In this document: one piece after another, positions 7,231-12,072 of the stretch
How the letters are laid out: every line of letters begins with the position of its first letter
Numbering within the stretch: position 1 is the first letter of the stretch
NCBI GenBank assembly: GCA_964543965.1
Contig: CAZJAX010000054.1
Span: 1 to 12,072 of the forward strand
Length of the DNA stretch: 12,072 nucleotides
Origin: CAMDWQ01 sp964543965
GTDB taxonomy: Bacteria; Omnitrophota; Gorgyraeia; 2-02-FULL-51-18
Direction: 5' to 3'
The notes under the pieces: generated by a model
Told to the model about the DNA's origin: nothing
Databases searched by the model: none
Seen by the model: the letters and a program-made list of their open reading frames with translations, nothing else
Made by a program: the position numbers and the translations under genes

Positions 7231-8340
7231 ATGAAAGAGGCCTTGCTTCTCACACCAGGACCCACGAACGTTCCCCAGCGAGTGCTGGAGAAGACCGCTC
7301 TGCCGATGATCCACCACCGCACCAAGGAATTTCAGGCGATCCTCGAGCGCGTGAACGGTAATCTTTCCAAGGTGTTCATGACCAAGCATCCGGTGCTCTA
7401 TTTCGCGTCTTCGGGAACCGGCGCGATGGAGGCTTCGATCACCAATCTTCTGTGCAAAGGCGACACTGTGATCTCGATCTCTGCCGGCAAATGGGGCGAG
7501 CGCTACCGCGACATCGCCAAGAGCCAGGGGTTGGATGTGAAAAGCTATGAGATCCAGTACGGAAATGCCGTCAGCGCCTCCGAAGTGGCTGCGGCTCTGA
7601 AGGAAAATCCGCGCGCGAAGGCCGTGCTCGTCACGCTTTGCGAGACATCGACCGCCGTTACACACCCGATCAAGGAGATAGCCGCCGTCACCCGCAATTC
7701 CACGGCGATGCTTTTCGTCGACGCGATCTCGGGACTAGCCTGTGATCCGCTTCTGATGGACGAGTGGGGTGTGGATGTCGTCGTCTGCGGCAGTCAGAAG
7801 GGCCTCATGCTCCCTCCGGGACTTTCGTTCGTCGCGCTGAACGAGCGCGCGCAAGCGGCCGTCGCGAAGTCCGATTTCCCAAAATATTATTTTCATTTTG
7901 CCGACACGCTCAAAGCGATGAAGAAGAGCGACACCCCCTATACGCCTGCCGTGAGCCTCATCCGCGGTCTCGACGAAGCGGCTGTCATGCTGCTCGAAGA
8001 AGGCATGGAAAAAGTTTGGGCGCGTCACGCCGAAGTCGCCAAGTATGTCCGCGAAAAAATGAAGGCGCTGGGTCTTGAGCTTTTCTCGAAAGCCGCCGCC
8101 AACGGCCTCACGGCAGTCGTGATGCCTCAAGGCATCAGCTCCAAAGACGTGATCAACTACATGCGCGACCATCACGCCGTCATCATGGCTGACGGGCAGG
8201 GGGATCTTCAGGGCAAGATCGTGCGTTTCGCACACATGGGTTACGCCTGTACGATGAAGGACGCCAAGACCGGCTTTGATGCGTTCTGCGATGCGATGGC
8301 CAAGGCCGGTTACAAGAACGCACAAGCCGTACACGCTTAA
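7231..8340 (+). CDS. Class V PLP-dependent aminotransferase, probable phosphoserine (or serine-pyruvate/alanine-glyoxylate type) aminotransferase
   Basis: The 369-aa protein belongs to the fold-type I, class V family that contains alanine-glyoxylate and serine-pyruvate aminotransferases. Visible features are the N-terminal LLTPGPTNVP (6-15), the cofactor phosphate loop SSGTGAMEA (60-68), Trp88 in the AGKWGE stretch (stacks on PLP), Asp164 in FVDAISGLA (binds the pyridine nitrogen), the Schiff-base Lys190 in GSQKGLMLPPG, and Arg332 in GKIVRFAHMGY, which fits the substrate carboxylate contact. It differs from classical SerC. Because serA follows after 29 bp, I infer it converts 3-phosphohydroxypyruvate to phosphoserine, an arrangement also seen in Thermotoga-like genomes. 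A photorespiratory-style glyoxylate or serine-pyruvate role remains possible. AAGGA at 7218-7222 lies 8 nt before the ATG. The family is certain; the substrate is not. Confidence 0.88.
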   Translation: MKEALLLTPGPTNVPQRVLEKTALPMIHHRTKEFQAILERVNGNLSKVFMTKHPVLYFASSGTGAMEASITNLLCKGDTVISISAGKWGERYRDIAKSQGLDVKSYEIQYGNAVSASEVAAALKENPRAKAVLVTLCETSTAVTHPIKEIAAVTRNSTAMLFVDAISGLACDPLLMDEWGVDVVVCGSQKGLMLPPGLSFVALNERAQAAVAKSDFPKYYFHFADTLKAMKKSDTPYTPAVSLIRGLDEAAVMLLEEGMEKVWARHAEVAKYVREKMKALGLELFSKAAANGLTAVVMPQGISSKDVINYMRDHHAVIMADGQGDLQGKIVRFAHMGYACTMKDAKTGFDAFCDAMAKAGYKNAQAVHA

Positions 8341-8360
8341 CCGTCACCCGTACACGATTA
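8327..8360 (+). repeat. Short imperfect direct repeat at the aminotransferase-serA junction
   Basis: CCGTACACGCTTA (8327-8339) and CCGTACACGATTA (8348-8360) match at 12 of 13 bases with a period of 21 bp. The first copy holds the aminotransferase stop, and the second runs into the serA Shine-Dalgarno (AGAGGA, 8360-8365). It looks like a small local duplication, with no sign of function. Confidence 0.45.
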
Positions 8361-8369
8361 GAGGAAACC

Positions 8370-9983
8370 ATGCCTACCGCGACCTTAGCAAACAAAGGCA
8401 CTTACAAAGTACTGATCTGCGACGACCTTTCAGAAGAGGGTCTCGAGATATTCCGCCGCGATAAAAACGTTAACGTCGTTGTGAAGCTTAAGCTTCCCGT
8501 CGACGAGCTGAAAAAAGAGATCGCGGACGTCGATGCCTGCGTCGTGCGTTCCGGTACGCAGATCACCAAGGAAGTGATCGAAGCCGGAAAAAAGCTTAAA
8601 GCTATCGGCCGCGCCGGTGTCGGGCTCGACAACGTGGATCTCGAAGCCGCCTCCAAAAGGGGCATCGTGGTCATCAATACGCCCGGGGGCAATACCATTT
8701 CCGCGGCTGAGCACACTTTCTGTCTTCTTATGTCATTGGCGCGAAACATACCCCGCGCCAACGATTCTGTGAAGAAGGGCGAGTGGGAGAGAAAAAAATT
8801 TACGGGCGTCGAGCTTTACGAGAAAGTTCTCGGCATCGTGGGTCTCGGCCGCATCGGCAGCGAAGTGGCTAAACGCGCCCAGGCTTTCGGCATGAAAGTG
8901 ATCGCTTATGACCCGTATCTGCGGGCTGAAAAGGCGCTGCAGATGGGCGTCGAGGCGGTAACTCTGGAAGAGGTTTACAAACGCTCGGACTTCATCACGC
9001 TTCATATGCCTTTGACCGCCGAAACCAAGCACATGATCGGAGACAAAGAGATTTCAAAGATGAAAAAGACCGTGCGTATCGTCAACTGCGCGCGCGGAGG
9101 CCTGATCCATGAGCTTGCTCTCGCGAAAGCGGTCGAGGAGGGCAGGGTCGCGGGTGCAGCGCTCGACGTATTCGAGTCCGAGCCTCTCAAAGACCTTACG
9201 CTTGCTAAGCTTCCGCAGGTGATCGTGACGCCGCACCTCGGCGCTTCGACCGAAGAGGCGCAGATCGCCGTCGCCGTCGATGTGGCGCAGAGCATCCTCG
9301 ATTTTCTTTCAGGGAAAGGCACTAAGAACGCGGTCAACTTGCCTACCGTCGATCCCGAAGTGCTCGAGCAGATACGCCCTTACATCTATCTGGGCGAGAA
9401 GCTAGGGCTTTTGGTCGGCCAGCTTCTCGAAGGCCAGATCCTGCAGCTTGATATCAAATATCAAGGGAAGGCTGCCGAAGTCGAGACGACGCCCGTGACG
9501 GTATCGGTCATCAAGGGTCTGCTTTCGGCCATTTCCGCAGAAAGCGTCAATTATGTCAACGCCTCGGTGCTCGCGAAAGAGCGCGGTATCAAGGTGACCG
9601 AGTCCAAGACAGAAACCGCCGAGCATTACGCCAACTTGATCCAGGTCGAGATCACGACTGACAAGAAGAGCACGACAGCCGCCGGCAGCATGCTGACTCG
9701 CGACGACGTGCGCCTGGTCATGATCGACGGTTCCAACGTCGAAGCGGTTCCGGATGGACATCTTCTGCTTATCACCAACAAAGATGTGCCCGGCATCGTC
9801 GGACAGATCGGCACGCTTCTCGGCAACAACAATATCAACATTGCCGGTATGACGCTCGGCCGCGACGTCAAGGGCGGGCAGGCTCGCACGCTGCTCAAGA
9901 TCGACAGCGCGATCGAGGACGGTGTTTTGGCGGAAATACGCAAAGCGAAGAATATTTTAGACGCGAAACAGATCAAACTCTAA
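8370..9983 (+). CDS. serA: D-3-phosphoglycerate dehydrogenase, long form with ASB and ACT domains
   Basis: The enzyme oxidises 3-phosphoglycerate with NAD to 3-phosphohydroxypyruvate, the first step of serine synthesis. The 537-aa product matches the long (type I) form. The split substrate domain covers about 12-108 and 292-325. The Rossmann domain (about 109-291) has GLGRIG at 158-163 and Asp181 in AYDPY, consistent with NAD. Catalytic residues are Arg242 (NCARGG), Glu271 (FESEP) and His289 (PHLGAS). An allosteric substrate-binding (ASB) domain spans about 328-455. A C-terminal ACT domain (about 463-537) has NKDVPGIVGQIGTLL and NINIAGM. Asp472 and Asn490 align with serine-binding residues described for the Mycobacterium enzyme, so serine feedback is plausible. 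About ten extra residues precede the usual start. AGAGGA at 8360-8365 precedes the ATG. serB is not seen. Confidence 0.97.
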   Translation: MPTATLANKGTYKVLICDDLSEEGLEIFRRDKNVNVVVKLKLPVDELKKEIADVDACVVRSGTQITKEVIEAGKKLKAIGRAGVGLDNVDLEAASKRGIVVINTPGGNTISAAEHTFCLLMSLARNIPRANDSVKKGEWERKKFTGVELYEKVLGIVGLGRIGSEVAKRAQAFGMKVIAYDPYLRAEKALQMGVEAVTLEEVYKRSDFITLHMPLTAETKHMIGDKEISKMKKTVRIVNCARGGLIHELALAKAVEEGRVAGAALDVFESEPLKDLTLAKLPQVIVTPHLGASTEEAQIAVAVDVAQSILDFLSGKGTKNAVNLPTVDPEVLEQIRPYIYLGEKLGLLVGQLLEGQILQLDIKYQGKAAEVETTPVTVSVIKGLLSAISAESVNYVNASVLAKERGIKVTESKTETAEHYANLIQVEITTDKKSTTAAGSMLTRDDVRLVMIDGSNVEAVPDGHLLLITNKDVPGIVGQIGTLLGNNNINIAGMTLGRDVKGGQARTLLKIDSAIEDGVLAEIRKAKNILDAKQIKL

Positions 9984-10016
9984 AAAAGAGCCATACAACT
10001 CAACCGGTTTTTCAAA

Positions 10017-10049
10017 CGGCGGATAGCGGAGAAAATCTTCTATCCGCCG
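10017..10049 (+). promoter_or_regulatory. Strong hairpin in the purA leader, candidate cis-regulatory RNA element
   Basis: CGGCGGATAG (10017-10026) and CTATCCGCCG (10040-10049) form a perfect 10-bp inverted repeat with a 13-nt loop. Inside the loop a small GAGA/TCTT pairing could add more stem. No T-run follows, so it does not look like an intrinsic terminator. It ends 7 nt before the purA Shine-Dalgarno (TAAGGA, 10057-10062). A second, weaker hairpin (CCGGTTT/AAACGG, 10004-10019) shares bases 10017-10019 with it, so the two would exclude each other. The pairing is seen directly; a role in controlling purA, or as an mRNA processing or stability element, is inference. Confidence 0.45.
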
Positions 10050-10066
10050 GATAATGTAAGGAACTT

Positions 10067-11353
10067 ATGAGCACAGTCGTCGTGGGCGCCCAATGGGGCG
10101 ATGAAGGCAAGGGCAAAATCATCGATATTCTTTCGAAGAACGCCGATTTCGTCGTGCGTTACCAGGGAGGAAACAATGCCGGGCACACCGTGATCAAAGA
10201 ATGCGGCGAGTTCGTGCTGCACCTGATCCCGTCGGGAATTTTCAATCCCAAAACCAAGTGCGTGATCGGCAACGGTGTCGTCGTCGACCCGGCCGCATTG
10301 ATGGAAGAGGTCGAGGGTCTCGAAAAGAAGGGCTTCAGCGTCAAAGGCCGCCTGTTCGTCAGCGACCGCGCACACCTGATATTTCCGTATCACAAGCAGA
10401 TCGACCGCGCCCGCGAGGCCAAAAAAAGCCTCACCAAGATCGGGACCACGGGGCGCGGGATCGGCCCCAGCTACGCCGACAAGGCCTCGCGCACCGGTAT
10501 CCGTATGTGTGATCTGTATGACGAGCCTCTTTTCAAGGAAAAATTGAAAGCTGCCGTTACCGAGAAGAACGAGATCTTGCAGAAGATCTACGGGCAGCCG
10601 GTTTGTGATTTCGAAGCTATCTATGCGGAGTACCGCCAGTACGCCAAAAAAATGGCTCCGTATGTATGTGATACCTCGCTGTTGCTGTGGGAAGCCCGCC
10701 GCGCCAAAAAAAAGATCCTCTTTGAGGGCGCCCAAGGCACTCATCTTGATGTCGACCACGGCACTTACCCCTTTGTGACCTCCAGTTACGTCACTTCCGG
10801 CGGAGCGGCCGTGGGCAGCGGTATGCCGCCCAGCGCCATCGACAGTGTGATCGGCGTCGTGAAGGCTTACTCGACCCGTGTGGGCGAGGGCCCGTTTCCA
10901 ACCGAGTTCGACCCGCGCCTCATGGAAGAGATCCGGGAGAAGGGTAAAGAGTTCGGCGCCACGACCGGCCGGCCGCGGCGCTGCGGATGGTTCGACGCGG
11001 TGCTCGTCAATTATTCCTGCCGTATCAACGGCATCAGCGAGATCGCAGTCACAAAGCTCGATGTGCTTGACGATCTTAAGGAGATCAAGATCTGCGTCGG
11101 CTACCGTCACCGCGGAAAGGTCTACAAGAATTTCCCGGCATCGCTGACCGTCCAAAAGGAAGGCGAGCCAATATACGAAACCCATAAAGGCTGGCTCACC
11201 GACACCACGCAGACCAAGAAGTATTCTGCCTTGCCTGCCAACGCTAAAAAATATCTGACAAGTCTTTCAAAGCATCTCGCCGTGCCGATCACCATTTTGT
11301 CGATCGGCTCGCACGAAAACCAGACGCTTTTCATGCCCGTGAAAAAGCGCTAA
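10067..11353 (+). CDS. purA: Adenylosuccinate synthetase
   Basis: The enzyme joins IMP and aspartate using GTP to make adenylosuccinate, the first committed step to AMP. At 428 aa it is close to E. coli PurA (432). Key motifs are all found: QWGDEGKGK with catalytic Asp12, GNNAGHT with His40, IGTTGRGIGPSYADKASR (125-142), the IMP loop GAQGTHLDVDHGTYPFVTSS (221-240), KAYSTRVGEGPFPTE (266-280), GATTGRPRRCGWFD (297-310) for IMP and aspartate binding, and TKLDVLD (329-335) for guanine binding. Residues after VTSS read YVTSGG, where E. coli has NTTAGG, a local change in an otherwise conserved loop. A Shine-Dalgarno lies 4 nt before the ATG, and an 83-bp leader with a strong hairpin separates it from serA. 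uppS follows after 20 bp. Confidence 0.97.
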   Translation: MSTVVVGAQWGDEGKGKIIDILSKNADFVVRYQGGNNAGHTVIKECGEFVLHLIPSGIFNPKTKCVIGNGVVVDPAALMEEVEGLEKKGFSVKGRLFVSDRAHLIFPYHKQIDRAREAKKSLTKIGTTGRGIGPSYADKASRTGIRMCDLYDEPLFKEKLKAAVTEKNEILQKIYGQPVCDFEAIYAEYRQYAKKMAPYVCDTSLLLWEARRAKKKILFEGAQGTHLDVDHGTYPFVTSSYVTSGGAAVGSGMPPSAIDSVIGVVKAYSTRVGEGPFPTEFDPRLMEEIREKGKEFGATTGRPRRCGWFDAVLVNYSCRINGISEIAVTKLDVLDDLKEIKICVGYRHRGKVYKNFPASLTVQKEGEPIYETHKGWLTDTTQTKKYSALPANAKKYLTSLSKHLAVPITILSIGSHENQTLFMPVKKR

Positions 11354-11373
11354 AAGTCCGGAGCCTTAAGAAC

Positions 11374-12072
11374 GTGTCCAAAAACCCGAAACCCGGCCAC
11401 ATCGCCATCATCATGGACGGTAACGGCCGCTGGGCTCAGGACAGGAATCTGCCGCGCGCCGCGGGGCACAAGGCGGGCGTCGACCGCGTGCGCGATATCG
11501 TGAACGCCGCAGCCGATCAGGGGGTCAAGGTTCTGACTCTTTACGCGTTCAGTCAGGAAAACTGGAAGCGCCCCGCCGATGAAGTCGGCGAGCTGATGAG
11601 GCTGTTGGACTATTTCCTCGACGCCGAAACCCGCACCATGGCCGAACGCGGAGTCTGCCTCCGCGTCCTGGGCCATCCCGAAGCTCTCCCAAAAAGCACC
11701 TATGAGAAGATCAAGAAGGCCGTCGATTTGATGAAAAACAACAAGGCTCTTTATCTGAATATCGCGCTCAATTACGGCAGCCGAGCCGAGATCCTCGATG
11801 CTGTGCGCAAGGTCGTGAGCGAAGTCCGAAAGGACCCCTCGATCGCCGACCGCCCTGATTTTCTTACGGAAGAATCTTTTTCCGCCTATCTCGACACGCG
11901 GGGCCTGCCGGATCCCGATCTCCTGATACGCACGTCCGGCGAGATGCGTTTGTCCAATTTCCTCCTCTGGCAGCTGTCCTATTCCGAAATTTATATCACG
12001 AAGAAGTATTGGCCTGATTTTACACGGGACGAATTTGCCAAAGCGATCGAAGATTATCAGTCGCGTGAAAGG
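11374..12072 (+). CDS. uppS: Isoprenyl transferase / undecaprenyl diphosphate synthase (3' end outside the window)
   Basis: This cis-prenyltransferase extends farnesyl diphosphate with isopentenyl units to undecaprenyl diphosphate, the lipid carrier for peptidoglycan and LPS sugars. The frame runs open from GTG 11374 to the window end (233 residues). E. coli UppS has 253, so roughly the last 20 are missing. Motifs seen are HIAIIMDGNGRWA (9-21) with the Mg-binding Asp15, RAAGHKAG (28-35), YAFSQENWKRP (57-67), LNIALNYGSRAEI (128-140), DLLIRTSGEMRLSNFLLWQL (182-201) and YSEIYIT (203-209). GGAG at 11360-11363 lies 10 nt before the GTG. No in-frame ATG precedes the HIAIIMDGN motif, which supports the GTG start. 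Product chain length cannot be read from sequence with certainty; undecaprenyl is the usual bacterial outcome. Confidence 0.94.
   Translation, partial: MSKNPKPGHIAIIMDGNGRWAQDRNLPRAAGHKAGVDRVRDIVNAAADQGVKVLTLYAFSQENWKRPADEVGELMRLLDYFLDAETRTMAERGVCLRVLGHPEALPKSTYEKIKKAVDLMKNNKALYLNIALNYGSRAEILDAVRKVVSEVRKDPSIADRPDFLTEESFSAYLDTRGLPDPDLLIRTSGEMRLSNFLLWQLSYSEIYITKKYWPDFTRDEFAKAIEDYQSRER

Noticed and set aside
10050..10055. GATAAT resembling a -10 box just before purA
   Set aside because: There is no -35 at a suitable distance, and the start point would fall about 5 nt before the ATG, leaving no room for the Shine-Dalgarno in the transcript.
10040..11185. Long open frame on the minus strand opposite purA (381 codons), and similar ones opposite pyrG (204-1019) and lptC (3388-4143)
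   Set aside because: They mirror well-supported + strand genes in GC-rich codons, show no recognisable domain, and are rich in His, Asp, Val and Leu, as expected for antisense shadows.

Overview
The window is about 12 kb of densely packed bacterial housekeeping DNA. All thirteen recognisable genes lie on the + strand. The first (pyrG) is cut at its 5' end and the last (uppS) at its 3' end. The largest gaps are about 80 bp (lptB-hpf and serA-purA), and no stretch over 300 bp lacks a gene. I see no tRNA, rRNA, CRISPR array, insertion sequence, phage gene or toxin-antitoxin pair. The organism is a Gram-negative-type (diderm) bacterium that makes Kdo-containing LPS. The gene order, the short HPF, the Aquifex-type KdsA and the class V aminotransferase next to serA suggest an uncultured lineage such as Omnitrophota or a related group. 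That placement is inference from general familiarity, not a database result.

Region 1 (1-4912) is an outer-membrane block: pyrG (end) - kdsA - kdsD - kdsC - lptC/lptA-like fusion - lptB. KdsD makes arabinose-5-phosphate, KdsA condenses it with PEP, and KdsC removes the phosphate to give Kdo. PyrG supplies the CTP that KdsB (not in the window, possibly just upstream) would need to activate Kdo. The Lpt proteins then move finished LPS outward. Junctions are a 2-nt gap, an 11-nt overlap, an ATGA overlap, a TTGA overlap and a 1-nt gap, so this looks like one translationally coupled operon.

Region 2 (4913-7199) holds protein-homeostasis genes: hpf, preceded by a good extended -10 promoter, then tig and clpP. 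rpoN, which often sits between lptB and hpf, is absent, and clpX does not follow clpP.

Region 3 (7231-9983) is a serine-biosynthesis pair: a class V aminotransferase, probably acting as phosphoserine aminotransferase, and a long ACT-containing SerA.

Region 4 (9984-12072) has a strong hairpin in front of purA, then purA, then the start of uppS, which makes the undecaprenyl carrier lipid.

Most content is ordinary core metabolism and I do not see a wholly new system. The points most worth a second look are the LptC-LptA fusion, the shrunken PPIase domain of trigger factor, the purA leader hairpin, and the loss of rpoN and clpX from otherwise familiar gene orders.
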